Position numbers and translations under genes: made by a program. Shown here in pieces: positions 36,801 to 45,271 of a DNA stretch of 64,000 bases (positions within the stretch are counted from its first letter, which is position 1; each line of letters starts with the position of its first letter). The notes beneath the pieces were generated by a model. That model was given only the letters and a program-made list of their open reading frames with translations. It made no database searches and had not been told where the DNA came from. Location of the stretch: assembly GCF_900102545.1 (NCBI RefSeq), contig NZ_FNBN01000002.1:1214264-1278263 (forward strand), read 5' to 3'. Origin of the DNA: Chitinophaga filiformis. Lineage in GTDB: Bacteria; Bacteroidota; Bacteroidia; Chitinophagales; Chitinophagaceae.

Positions 36801-39800
36801 CCGCGCAATCTATCTTCTACGCAGGCTTTACAGGCAAGGAACTGGCTACTGCCAATCAGGCAACGGCCAATACATTATCTGCCGGTGTGACGATTAATTA
36901 TCCGGAGAAGGAACCTTATAAAACACTGGCAGGGCAATCGCTGAATGATGTGGCACAAGCCATAGGTGTATCTGTAGGCGATCTGATTAACAACGGTAAT
37001 ATTACCAATCTTGCTGGCTTACTGCTGCCTGTGGCCACATTAACTATTCCTTCATTCAATAGTACAACAGCAGGCGATGACACGCTGAACAAGATCGCCT
37101 CCAAATACAATATTACACAGCAACAACTGGCAGCTCCTGCTGAAAATGGTACGATCACGGATCTATTTGATAAGACAGTGACCGGCTATATCAACATAGC
37201 TAACCTGCAGCAATTCCAGGTAGGTGAACTGATCAATGAAATACAGGCTACCAATGGTCTGCAGCATTTGTCTGGTATGACTTCCCGCTATTATATGGCG
37301 GGGCTGCGACTTCCGACAAATGGTATTACACCAAACTATCCTGGCATGTGGGTAACAGATAACGGAGGCGTATTGACGCTGCCTGCTTATGCAGGGTTAT
37401 ATTCCCTGACAGGACAGCAATTCCAGTTACCGGATCTCGACACTGATAATTTCGATATTCAGCTATCCAAAACAGCGGCATTGAGCTGGCTGACATTCTC
37501 CGGTGATAATCCGGATCAACTGGTCTTACCACTTGTTCCCGGCTCTTTCGCCGCGCAGCAGATCAGTGCCGTGAAGGGGTATGCTACCAGCAATATTCTT
37601 GATATTGTTCTTTCTTCACTGGGTGCACAGGACGCCTTTGTTACAAAAGCATCTACCTATCCGTTCACATCACAGATCAGCTGGAACAGTGCGTCTGCCT
37701 TTACCATGCCTTATGGCGGCAATGCCGGAGGTGTGCCTGCACTGAGCCTGTGGCAATTGCCGGATACACTGTTGCAATTACCCGATCCACAGACACGCGC
37801 GGTGAATCCAAGGGTTAAAATGCAGATAGGACGGTATGATGAAGCCAGTCGCACGATGGTCAATACACCTGTTACTTATTTTGGTTATGGATCGCTGGTT
37901 TCCTTTACTATTAAGAAAGTGCCGGTAGTTACCGATAGTCCGAATACTTTGACTACGTATGAAATCATGGGGGCTGATGGCAGCAATGTAGAAGTACTGG
38001 AGAAGATGGTCAGCGGCGTTGGTAATAACAATTCACTGATCGCAACATTAACTGTTGCTTATGGTGTAGATTCTAATGGCACTACTACACAGGGTATCCA
38101 GACCGATGCACTTAACAGTCTGACGATAGGTATTGCACAGGTGAACCTGTCTACCGAAACCCGTCCTGACACCAGCCTTGGTACTATCTCTCTTGTAGCT
38201 GAGCAACAGGAAGCAATGGTATTGCTGAATGAGCCATCAGACTTTATCCGTTTGCTCTGGCAGGCGAGCATTACAAGAGGAGGCGGGTACTACCTGTATT
38301 ACTATAATTCCGGTAGCAGCAGTGGCCTGCCAGACAGGATATTCAACGATAATAATGAGGCTACTATTTCTCTGCTGGTATTGTACACAGCACCTGCTGA
38401 TGATGCTTTACAGAACAATGTGACCAACTACATGAACGTACTGGCTACTGGTGAAGCGATTGATACATCACATGCGGTATTGTTTGCGGAAGCCAATCCG
38501 TATGAGCGTAGCCTGTCTTCAGATAGTACACAAACATTGTCTGACCTGGCCTACAAATATTATGGCAATGTAGCAGACGTTGTTACTGATAATCAAACGC
38601 TGACATTAAGAGCTGGTAAAGCGCTGCTGGTAGACGAAGGCGTGTATGAAGTAAGGCCTGAAGGACGTGCTCCGGGTGGTAATCTGAATACAATCGCTAC
38701 TTATTTCGGTACAACAGCTGATGCCATTAAAGCCGCCAATCCTTTACAGACAAGCTGGCCGGATGTATTGCCACTGTATACAGCGCTTTACCTGCCGGTA
38801 CTTACAGTGACCGTAGGCAGCAGTAATGGAGGAAATACATTTGAAAGTATTGCTTCCTACTATGGAGAAGAGCTGGCAGCACTGGGAGGCAAGAACCAGG
38901 CGATAGCGGGTATCTTTGCAGATGGTCAACAGATCGTTATTAAAGGCGGACCGGATATCCGTACGTCCACTGTAGCACAGGGAGTGGCTGGTATTGCTGC
39001 AGAACGTCCGGTACCAGGAGCTATACCTGATAATCCTTCCGACCAGGATTATGGTATGTTGTTCCTGTTGAACACCTACAACATGTTATCTTACCAGGTG
39101 GCTGAGAACAATTACTTCGCCGCCAGCAATCTCGGACTTCCAGCTACACCATCCGGAGAGGCGGAAGACCCTGATACGAACGATAAGATGAGTTATCCGA
39201 AAGCATTGGCCGAAGGCGATACCTGGAGCTATACGCAATCTATCCCCTACAGCCGTTTCGCCAAGAATACTGTATTGACAGCTGGCGCAATGCCGGATCA
39301 GGCCAATAGCCCATATCGTGGACTGGGCGGTCTGCTGCAGATAGACTATGCATGGCAGGACCTGTATGGTAATCGTATTATTACCACACTGTCCCAACCA
39401 TCCGGCAATAGCCAGCTGAATATGCCGCCAATGCTCACCGGCTATACGGATGCGCTGATAGGATTAAACCAATGGCCATCTGTTGCGGCATCGTGGGAAG
39501 TGAATACAGACAATGCACAAAAGCCTCAGCTGCAGTTGAATCTCTCATTCGGCGACAGCTATTATCAAGGTCTCCTATGGGCCAAAGCAGCAGGGACTAC
39601 CAGCATCACAGGATGGTTCACTGAACCGCTGGATGAAACATCTGCCAATAATCCGGCAAACTATAGTCTGGATCAGGGCATCAACATCAAGAGCATCACT
39701 CTGGGCGCAGATAAACAGACGGTGACCATACAGGTGGATAATGTGCCGGAAAATCTGCTGGTGACATTAAGCATCAACAACATCAGTAATGCTGATAAGA

Positions 39801-42800
39801 CAGAGACGTATACAGGCATTGCACAGTTCAGCTATCCGGATGTTCCGCAGGAAGCCACTTCTACGATCATTGAGCAGGCAAAGAAAGACATGGCTGTATA
39901 TGAGCAGTTGTGGTATCAGTTAACGGATCCTAATGGCATTGCTTATACAGTAGATACAACACTACTGCAGCAAGGCTATACGCTCACTGCCGCTCAGATC
40001 TCAGACCTCGTGAATGTCTGGATTTCATCCATCTATCTCTTCCTCGAAAACAGGGCACAGGGACTCACTGATGTACAGGCACCTGATGCTGCACACCTGT
40101 TGACCTTCGCTATTGATACTACCAATCTGAATCCGGAGCAGATCTTCCGTCTTGATCTCAGCTTCGCCATTAAGCGCAGCAAAAACGCCGCAGCAGGCGA
40201 TCTTGAAACTACCGGAGGAATACTGCAGGCAGTAACGGAAGTAGCACCGCTTTCTGATACATCAGGAGGGAATACACATAGTCTCAATACATTTGCAGCA
40301 CGGTTTGAAGCGGCACTATTGCAGGCTGGTAAGTATGCACTGCGTATTGCAACAGGTACTGACCGCGAAGATGCAGGTAACAATAAAGAGACATGGGCAG
40401 TAAGACTGGGACTGGATAAAACGAACCTGACACCGGTAGCCTACACCATCAACGATCCGGCTGATCCGGATATGTTTGCACCGCGTCCGATATCCAATAA
40501 ACTGGAATCTCGTCAGCAGGTACCTATCTATAATTATAATGAAAAAACAGGCATAGATTTCAATACGCCATCATCTTATGTTGATTTTACTGGCATTGAT
40601 ATGGACCAGTGGGGTGGTCAATTCTTCAGCAGTATTGATAATGTATTGTCGCCCGAGTTTACAGCAGCCATCCAATTAGTGGATAACAAAAAGCAGACAA
40701 CCTACCTGGAAGATCTGCTGACATCTAAAGAAGCACTGGCTAATATTGTGAAAGAGTGGATGATACCAGTCTTCAAAGATGAAACGGCAAATGCTGATGC
40801 GGTAAAAGAAGCGTTTAAGCAGTCGCTGCTCGTGAAACTTGGCAATGCCTATACAACGCAGGCAGCTATCCAGTTCCATGCTACTGTAAGCGCGGATGCT
40901 ACTGAAGATATAGCCCCACGTCTTTATGGCAGTATCAACCGGAACTTCAAGTATGAAGGCGTGTTGGCAGATACCGTAGACAAGACTATCGTATACCTGA
41001 TATTCACCAATCCGCCCGATCAGACAGCGGCGAATATCAGCAGTAATTTTACGGCGAGTGATGGATTGACTGTAAACAGTTCCGGCGTAGATCCGCTCAA
41101 TAACAGGCGAGTGAAACTGCAGCTAAGCGGACAGGCGATTCCAGACAGCACGCAGGTGACAGTAAACGCCGGCTTCAAAGATATGACCGGGAATATTGTT
41201 ATGCCGCCGCTTACTAACGTCGTGCTGACAGAGATCAATGAAGGTAATAACAGTGATTCCATTACGCTTACTTCAACCAAGCTGTCGCTGCAAACGAGTA
41301 ACTCGGCCACATTGCCATTCCTGATCTCATCTCCGCAGATTGTGAGAGGTAGTGGTAATGAATTATTACCTTATGTGGATCTCGATCTTAGCTTTGCGGG
41401 TAGTTCTATCGAGCACCAGATCAGTACATTGCCGAACATTGAAGGATATGAAGCATCTACCTGGCTGAGCTTCGTTACGCCGCTATCTGTCAATGACAGT
41501 CCGCTGACCGGCGACCTTGGTAAGATACAGGTACCGATGCCGATACGCGAATTCCCGGTAGCGCCTTCTATGGTAAATCAGTCGGGAGAATCTTCTGTAC
41601 CGCCCGATGCCTCCAATATCAATCAGTTACTGAACTGGAACTATAATATTGCATATGCATTACCGATCCATTATCCGCAGGATCAACTGGACTTTACTAT
41701 CAACTTCAATGTAGCAGACAAGGCTAATACGATGCTCCTGGGTATTGAAGATGCCTTCCCGCAACTGGCAGAATTTATTACAGTATCTCCATCTGTATAT
41801 ACTGTATTGGAGAAACAACTTACACAGGTAACAGCAGGCACCGCGGATGATGATCCGTTACTGAGTACAGTGTCTACCGCGCTTGCTTCCTATACAGCGC
41901 TGGTATCGCAGGTGGTTGATGCATCACAGAGCAATATGCTGGCAATGCCGCCAGGTAACATGCGGTATACCAGTACGGATGTATTGCCTTATACTTTCTA
42001 TATACAAGAGGGATCGGCGACAATAGATGATGTACAGGCGCTTATTGTATCGGTACATGGCCTGCCGCCGGAAGGTATTGGGCAGCCGCTTGTCGATATC
42101 AAAGGATACGAGCGTCAGGTATATACAGATGTTTGCACGGGAGATTGGTGTTACTATTATACAAAAGATGGAAAGCCGTTACCTGCTGCTACAGGACAGG
42201 TGATACCCGACAGAACAGTAATCATTCCGACGATGAATATTCTCGCCCGGCAGGATGCGGCTACTACAGCATTCATCAGGCGGAATGTAGAACTGGTGCC
42301 AGGTAAACAAAGCAGTGAACCGTTCATCTATACAACGGGCACAGTAGAGTTTTCCAATCCTTATCATCCTACTACTGACACTGACACACCGGTAGATATA
42401 TCGACGATCAATGCACCATCGGGACAGCATAATTACGCTTCGCTTACTACGCAGCTCACGAACCTATTCAATGCATTGCTGGAAGAGAACTCCCAGGATA
42501 CTGTCAGCTTCCTGATGAGTTGTCAGTATACCTACCAGCTCAATGCCAGTACGGCGAATGTGGGACTGCCGGTGATCATGCAGCCGATACAAAGCATCCA
42601 GGTAAAACCTGGCGCTACGACCGGCGATAAAAAGCTGGCGGATATGATTGCGGATTGGGCAGGTAGTATCGGGGTGTGGTATAAGAGCCGGAATCCGGTT
42701 ACTACTAATGCGGCCTTATGGTTCGACCTTACTATTTTCTCTAATCTTACCCAGCAGCCATTGCCACTTGTAAGGCTGAGATCTTTAAATCTGGGTGTTC

Positions 42801-42820
42801 AGTATATCACTGAAATGTAG
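30887..42820 (+). CDS. Giant multidomain protein with LysM-like and SbsA-type Ig modules (3977 aa)
   Basis: The longest gene of the window; no known protein recognised as a whole. No signal peptide (MPSFQDLVALFTQGTAVVDE) and no T9SS-type C-terminus. Visible layout: 1-560, unknown alpha/beta region; R561-L567, motif RRRSKRL; about 640-1250, repeated beta units (GTIQLSDLLALFGGELDLAT; GVVKIGDMLSYYIGNSW; LNNLSLIYDFTANKVSF); about 1428-1610, hydrophobic glycine-rich beta region (GIPIPVMGSAGVYFGKLSS; VFGFGIQFGFGYSFDAGILK); R1636-L1641, motif RRSRRL. Then come two clusters of three LysM-like modules (about 1959-2105, with YIVQATDTFDSIAAQS and LNKIASKYNITQQQL; about 2540-2690, with TLSDLAYKYYGNVADV and LNTIATYFGTTADAIKAANP). 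SbsA-type Ig modules lie near 2892-2982 (ITGWFTEPLDETSANNPANY) and 3364-3450. LysM modules bind peptidoglycan or chitin-like glycans, but here they may be structural. It ends at a terminator. Confidence 0.75.
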   Translation: MPSFQDLVALFTQGTAVVDEHSQASYVNILGDIREETELRFYVDATRNFGHQATTVNIMKRIIDTTSYAGSIVVYYAGGIDTADKLAILLPDLDPLHIEMATISYGTCNNITFKAFPATVTPALIKFGFTGGADSTSTNFAEQLNVQYFLRLEPYLWEILTNGGVTSAVQTIGSPDKFNLSGASLHFNSLAYKFTREAVASVSPGIWSWYIEQQTFDRDLAICTKNVKSVYDAYSVNPSAMSLWPVYGLHQFKEDAGEMSLNLTLSALNIIQTVDKPLVILHFSDPKRADIFQYLDALATDINNGIKELTNLKKAISATYIDNDLFNGYSPSNLTALINKLTQYVTPAIDNRYTLALLKGYTDGYYVDISADISRELANATGKQIFVISIGAVPMDVYNYFYGNATLPGMFEGQGTSSLVISLGKPFMQVPKKGVNDATNYPSTLAASNYDTIAQSCKKWVTTIRDLSFDAYLKKKAPLLPAVYLDQLGVITTTTLASTDSSQDLNHYFAALGTYYQEDIHDKLMMGLVGTNAVISGSDANKVYTERLGLTADAEGSLTLRRRSKRLTSSGNNGGAYREGQDIAEGESDTLTLQQVYDQLIAAWSDGSINLLKALPKTYFTDFFAKVTGNLFSIAVPKQNIVAEKNGDTITKVTVSGATTLSFLDIKMNITLVYTAESGPVIAQVTAAADQVWTIDNIPWILFKNPGFTMKVNEGGFPVQGGILGTIESYDTSLELKIEYPVAESAWLISAAFAGNYPGIATIYQAAGGVNLVQVLPTPLNQLAGFGLKEVQLMYNSRSLSFDYMSFEMTTNSPWTISQNPLFTIAPTIDVSIYNVADIANRTTEFLATGSFTIGNGTITMVGGYPDFSLNGGLTDGTIQLSDLLALFGGELDLATSVTEFNYNYAPSQKYYEIDALLEPDKPLNVAGIFSIDNLSFNVKSNNSTNTVFLGGQITVLPNSAKIVMALSGIYATNKGWTFASKQTSGVVKIGDMLSYYIGNSWTPPEQYNYGIDGLSFTINTATSYWEFGAKTATKWNIEFLGLQVDGKAQVGYGKKTDDATAGNYGAISADITWNKINITAFYNFNPDYQAYGITWGILTGEVETKDVDGTPHQIATLKFKDTTTIGSLVETMVSWATGSAFGLASPWNVLNSIPLNNLSLIYDFTANKVSFEVGIGPINLGFVTIKGIKVSYNSKDPNPDNNGVIVTLDATAAWGGDIPSWNAAKPETTPAPPGQGNKYLDLRMLALGQHVTLDCFKTADNVQAAIACMTSLPETDPGKIPDVHFDANSSWLTGMDFGLLQLGGDKANAVALAVATAEATQYFITMQIVFNDPYLYALRLALEGEPAKIFKGLDFQIMYKKISDSVGVYQAEIVLPDVMRKINMGQFNITLPVFGIAVFTNGDFQVDIGFPWKEDFSRSFTFQTLIWTPVGIPIPVMGSAGVYFGKLSSATTNRVPAATNGTFNPVLVFGFGIQFGFGYSFDAGILKAGFSLTAVAILEGILAKWNPYQITDGSGNNTQLETSYYFWFRGTVGIMGKLYGTVDFAIVKADVDVAISLLVQITFAPYEPIELSLTASVSVSLRITINLGLFKIKVSFSFSARIQESVTIKAIGGTAPWTTTEQLQLLNAGVTVLQRRSRRLYYDQKELMAVRDALNPVWSNLQKAAVPAPLTAYAGLGLTIAGDNASTVSQQLACYIAMLFIQSVPPPQDDKDNGKLKAYGAGNDTSFELLGKQVFRWAIAAIQSGPVTSEQVDAAIVTDLQLAALLDYLSDTANPTPITPDDVSAFMSNQFTLTVSAPDSGETDATYFPVPPQMLLTLPDYGTNYKGISYDFGAYNSTSTSYTEYLRQYFNELAVQVEKEEDAGNLKALIMDDAGGLSMASFIYSDYFLLICRQMLQSARESLKDFKYYLQDNQTVNDIVNWVNQKAGIDLYTVEALFTDNVSAPLNADKKLRISGSTYIVQATDTFDSIAAQSIFYAGFTGKELATANQATANTLSAGVTINYPEKEPYKTLAGQSLNDVAQAIGVSVGDLINNGNITNLAGLLLPVATLTIPSFNSTTAGDDTLNKIASKYNITQQQLAAPAENGTITDLFDKTVTGYINIANLQQFQVGELINEIQATNGLQHLSGMTSRYYMAGLRLPTNGITPNYPGMWVTDNGGVLTLPAYAGLYSLTGQQFQLPDLDTDNFDIQLSKTAALSWLTFSGDNPDQLVLPLVPGSFAAQQISAVKGYATSNILDIVLSSLGAQDAFVTKASTYPFTSQISWNSASAFTMPYGGNAGGVPALSLWQLPDTLLQLPDPQTRAVNPRVKMQIGRYDEASRTMVNTPVTYFGYGSLVSFTIKKVPVVTDSPNTLTTYEIMGADGSNVEVLEKMVSGVGNNNSLIATLTVAYGVDSNGTTTQGIQTDALNSLTIGIAQVNLSTETRPDTSLGTISLVAEQQEAMVLLNEPSDFIRLLWQASITRGGGYYLYYYNSGSSSGLPDRIFNDNNEATISLLVLYTAPADDALQNNVTNYMNVLATGEAIDTSHAVLFAEANPYERSLSSDSTQTLSDLAYKYYGNVADVVTDNQTLTLRAGKALLVDEGVYEVRPEGRAPGGNLNTIATYFGTTADAIKAANPLQTSWPDVLPLYTALYLPVLTVTVGSSNGGNTFESIASYYGEELAALGGKNQAIAGIFADGQQIVIKGGPDIRTSTVAQGVAGIAAERPVPGAIPDNPSDQDYGMLFLLNTYNMLSYQVAENNYFAASNLGLPATPSGEAEDPDTNDKMSYPKALAEGDTWSYTQSIPYSRFAKNTVLTAGAMPDQANSPYRGLGGLLQIDYAWQDLYGNRIITTLSQPSGNSQLNMPPMLTGYTDALIGLNQWPSVAASWEVNTDNAQKPQLQLNLSFGDSYYQGLLWAKAAGTTSITGWFTEPLDETSANNPANYSLDQGINIKSITLGADKQTVTIQVDNVPENLLVTLSINNISNADKTETYTGIAQFSYPDVPQEATSTIIEQAKKDMAVYEQLWYQLTDPNGIAYTVDTTLLQQGYTLTAAQISDLVNVWISSIYLFLENRAQGLTDVQAPDAAHLLTFAIDTTNLNPEQIFRLDLSFAIKRSKNAAAGDLETTGGILQAVTEVAPLSDTSGGNTHSLNTFAARFEAALLQAGKYALRIATGTDREDAGNNKETWAVRLGLDKTNLTPVAYTINDPADPDMFAPRPISNKLESRQQVPIYNYNEKTGIDFNTPSSYVDFTGIDMDQWGGQFFSSIDNVLSPEFTAAIQLVDNKKQTTYLEDLLTSKEALANIVKEWMIPVFKDETANADAVKEAFKQSLLVKLGNAYTTQAAIQFHATVSADATEDIAPRLYGSINRNFKYEGVLADTVDKTIVYLIFTNPPDQTAANISSNFTASDGLTVNSSGVDPLNNRRVKLQLSGQAIPDSTQVTVNAGFKDMTGNIVMPPLTNVVLTEINEGNNSDSITLTSTKLSLQTSNSATLPFLISSPQIVRGSGNELLPYVDLDLSFAGSSIEHQISTLPNIEGYEASTWLSFVTPLSVNDSPLTGDLGKIQVPMPIREFPVAPSMVNQSGESSVPPDASNINQLLNWNYNIAYALPIHYPQDQLDFTINFNVADKANTMLLGIEDAFPQLAEFITVSPSVYTVLEKQLTQVTAGTADDDPLLSTVSTALASYTALVSQVVDASQSNMLAMPPGNMRYTSTDVLPYTFYIQEGSATIDDVQALIVSVHGLPPEGIGQPLVDIKGYERQVYTDVCTGDWCYYYTKDGKPLPAATGQVIPDRTVIIPTMNILARQDAATTAFIRRNVELVPGKQSSEPFIYTTGTVEFSNPYHPTTDTDTPVDISTINAPSGQHNYASLTTQLTNLFNALLEENSQDTVSFLMSCQYTYQLNASTANVGLPVIMQPIQSIQVKPGATTGDKKLADMIADWAGSIGVWYKSRNPVTTNAALWFDLTIFSNLTQQPLPLVRLRSLNLGVQYITEM

Positions 42821-42846
42821 ACTCGACTAGTACTAGCTATCCTGGG

Positions 42847-42885
42847 CCGGCGTGAGATTGATGATCTTGCGCCGGTATTTTTTTG
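42847..42885 (+). terminator. Terminator of the giant-protein operon
   Basis: Stem CCGGCG (42847-42852) with CGCCGG (42870-42875), followed by TATTTTTTTTG, 27 bases after the stop of the giant gene. Confidence 0.75.
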
Positions 42886-42940
42886 TTTGTATGGTTCAAA
42901 AAGCGGGCCTCACCCCCACTTACAAATTACCTTAATGGGC

Positions 42941-44215
42941 TTAGAGCGGCTGTATATACCAGCGTTGGTTACTGCCGCTCAGCCAGGCCCATTGCTGCAT
43001 GATAGCGCCATCATTACCGATGGTATTGGCATCTACATCCAGCACTTTTGCGCTGCGCTTGTTATAGATAGCATAGGTACCATTACCCTGTGGCTGCAAT
43101 ACCCATTGCTGGTTATCACCACCCAGCCAGTCCCACTGCTGTACCTTAGCGCCGTTGGCGGCAATGATATTGGCGTCTGCATCCAATACTTTACCACTGG
43201 CTAGGCTGGTAATACGGTAGTAACCACCGCCCAGGTAGGTGAAGGACCATTTCTGGTTGGCGCCATCCAGCCAGCTCCATTGCTGTACTTTGGTGCCGTT
43301 GTCGTTAATAAAGTTTGCGTCTACGTCTACTACCTTTCCACTGGCTTCGCTTACGATCCTGTAGTTGCCGTCAGGTATCGGGTTGCTGCCAGTGACGTTG
43401 CCATAGAGGTAGTTAAGGGCGATCTGGTCGTTGGCATTGAAGGGACGGCTTACACCGGTACCGATACAAGCCAGCATCCAGCTGTTTGGATCGGCTGCGG
43501 TAGGCGTACCAGGTATATGATCAGCGCCTACGCCGGCATCACCTTCATTGCCACCGATACCACAGCTATATGCGCGGTTAAAATAGTCAGTGTGACGGAA
43601 GCCGATGGTATGACCTATTTCATGTGCGATGATTGTAGCCATCCAACCCTGATTAGGCGTATTGCCGATATAAGCTGCGTTCAGCTTGATAGGACTTGGC
43701 GGATTGCCGAAGGCATTCGGGAAGCCGGCTGACTGTCCCAGTACACCATTGCCCAGGGCTGCATTGATGATGTCTATCTCACCTCCACTGGCTACACGCT
43801 GGAAGGAAATACGCAGGCCAAGTGCATTGTAGCGGGCAATGGCTTCATCTGCGGCAGCGGTATAGGCAGCGGGCAGATTGGTAACAGATACAGTGATCAC
43901 GCGATGACCGGAAGTGGCAATGATATTCCAGGTCTGGTATTGTTCTGCTTTAGCGATCACCAGTTTCCTTGGGTTCGCTTTTTCTTTCAGCGATTCGTCT
44001 GACAGGAAGATATCGCCTTCCACCACGTAACCGTCGTCCACTCTTCTTATGTCCTGGGTACTGAAGCCCAGCGATTTGATCTGTGCGATCACGTCTTTAG
44101 TGATCTCATTGGGGGACTGCTTTTGTACCTGATCTTTCTTACAGGAAAAAAGGATAAAACTGCATACGAGGGTGCATAGGAATGCCTTCAAGAGATGCTT
44201 CATTGTGTTGTTCAT
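42941..44215 (-). CDS. M57-type metalloprotease lipoprotein with ricin-type lectin domain
   Basis: A 424-residue exported protein. The signal ends FILFSCKKD (Cys25, lipoprotein). The middle holds a zinc protease of the M57 type with the motif HEIGHTIGFRH (H198, E199, H202, H208), preceded by a GWMATIIA helix. Residues of about 285-424 form one complete beta-trefoil of three ricin B units with motifs NQKWSF, NQQWVLQ and NQRWYIQ, each following GKVVDVDAN or GKVLDADAN-type sugar-binding loops. It should be an outer-membrane-anchored or surface peptidase targeted to glycans. The gene is convergent with the giant-protein operon (121 bases between stops), so any functional link is by proximity only. 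A GC terminator of the operon lies between them. Confidence 0.88.
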   Translation of the reverse strand: MNNTMKHLLKAFLCTLVCSFILFSCKKDQVQKQSPNEITKDVIAQIKSLGFSTQDIRRVDDGYVVEGDIFLSDESLKEKANPRKLVIAKAEQYQTWNIIATSGHRVITVSVTNLPAAYTAAADEAIARYNALGLRISFQRVASGGEIDIINAALGNGVLGQSAGFPNAFGNPPSPIKLNAAYIGNTPNQGWMATIIAHEIGHTIGFRHTDYFNRAYSCGIGGNEGDAGVGADHIPGTPTAADPNSWMLACIGTGVSRPFNANDQIALNYLYGNVTGSNPIPDGNYRIVSEASGKVVDVDANFINDNGTKVQQWSWLDGANQKWSFTYLGGGYYRITSLASGKVLDADANIIAANGAKVQQWDWLGGDNQQWVLQPQGNGTYAIYNKRSAKVLDVDANTIGNDGAIMQQWAWLSGSNQRWYIQPL

Positions 44216-44369
44216 TTGGGTTTGGGTTAAAGAGACATAGTAACTAAAGGGGAAAGTGAGGCCCGGGGTTACTTTGAGTTTGATTTTGGTTATTTATGTT
44301 ACAATACAACGCAGCCGAAGATACAAAAAAAGTGAATAGTGAAAATTATTTGTTGACGGATAATAAAAA

Positions 44370-44396
44370 GCCGTCTCATGATGTTCATGAGACGGC
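44370..44396 (-). terminator. Terminator of the RhtA-like exporter gene
   Basis: A perfect 12-bp stem (GCCGTCTCATGA / TCATGAGACGGC) with a 3-base loop, followed on the minus strand by TTTTTATTA, 12 bases after the exporter stop. Confidence 0.88.
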
Positions 44397-44407
44397 CTTC
44401 TTTAAAT

Positions 44408-45271
44408 TTAATCCTTCGGTTTCTTTGAAAAATAAGTCACTCCCGCACTGGCTGTGATGACGCAGGCAACAGATGCCCATTGCAGGATGCTTAGATGTTC
44501 TTGCAGGAAAAGCAATCCGGAGAGCGCTGCAAATGCAGGATGCAAACTCATTAAGATACCAAAATGCTGTGTAGACAACTGCTTCAACGCCCTCATTTCA
44601 AGGGTGAACGGAATAGCGCTGGTTAATAATGCAACAGCAATGCCCATCAATAAAAGACGCAGGTCCAATGCGGCCAGATCGCCGCTGAAAATGCCAAGGG
44701 GCACGATAAACACAGTGCCAAGGCACATTCCTACAGTTACTGCATCGCCGCCTTTCATCAACCTGGAAACCTTTCCACCTAAGACAATATAACTTGCCCA
44801 CAGCACTCCAGCCAGTATAGCTAACGTCGCCCCGAGGATATCGATGTTGTTATGCTGCCAGGGAGCTATCAATGCAATCCCTATGCAGGCTAAGAGTGCC
44901 CAGAGCAGATCAAGCGGTTTGCGCGACCCGAACAGTCCCAGCACCAGGGGGCCGGTAAATTCAAGCGTTACACCAAGACCGAGTGGTATCCGCCTGATGG
45001 CGAGATAGAACACCAGGTTCATCACACCGAGACAGGCGCCGTAGGCAAGGCAGTGTAGCCACTGTTTCTTATTCAGCTGACGGAAATCCGGTCTGAAGAC
45101 TGCCAACAGCATTAGTGCAGAGAAGCCGATCCGCAAAGTGGTAGTACCAATTGCACCTAAGACGGGGAAAAGACATTTGGCGATGGCCGCCCCGCCCTGC
45201 AAGCTTATCATGGACAGCAGTACTAATGGTACTGCGGGAATAGTCAATTTATTCCGGGAATATTTAATCAT
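44408..45271 (-). CDS. rhtA: EamA/DMT-family exporter, RhtA-like
   Basis: A 287-residue inner-membrane protein with ten hydrophobic segments forming two EamA repeats. RhtA-type signatures are SLQGGAAIAKCLFPVLGAIG near the start, FYLAIRRIPLGLGVTLEFTG, LFGSRKPLDLLWALLACIGI, and ALLTSAIPFTLEMRALKQLS with FGILMSLHPAFAALSGLLFL. RhtA exports threonine and homoserine in enterobacteria; the exact substrate here (an amino acid or related metabolite) is inferred. It is monocistronic and ends at a strong terminator. Confidence 0.85.
   Translation of the reverse strand: MIKYSRNKLTIPAVPLVLLSMISLQGGAAIAKCLFPVLGAIGTTTLRIGFSALMLLAVFRPDFRQLNKKQWLHCLAYGACLGVMNLVFYLAIRRIPLGLGVTLEFTGPLVLGLFGSRKPLDLLWALLACIGIALIAPWQHNNIDILGATLAILAGVLWASYIVLGGKVSRLMKGGDAVTVGMCLGTVFIVPLGIFSGDLAALDLRLLLMGIAVALLTSAIPFTLEMRALKQLSTQHFGILMSLHPAFAALSGLLFLQEHLSILQWASVACVITASAGVTYFSKKPKD

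Noticed and set aside
25661-42820. The giant operon considered as a contractile injection system or a Tc toxin
   Set aside because: No sheath, tube, baseplate, AAA ATPase, TcA-like or RHS-shell sequence was recognised in the four genes or next to them.
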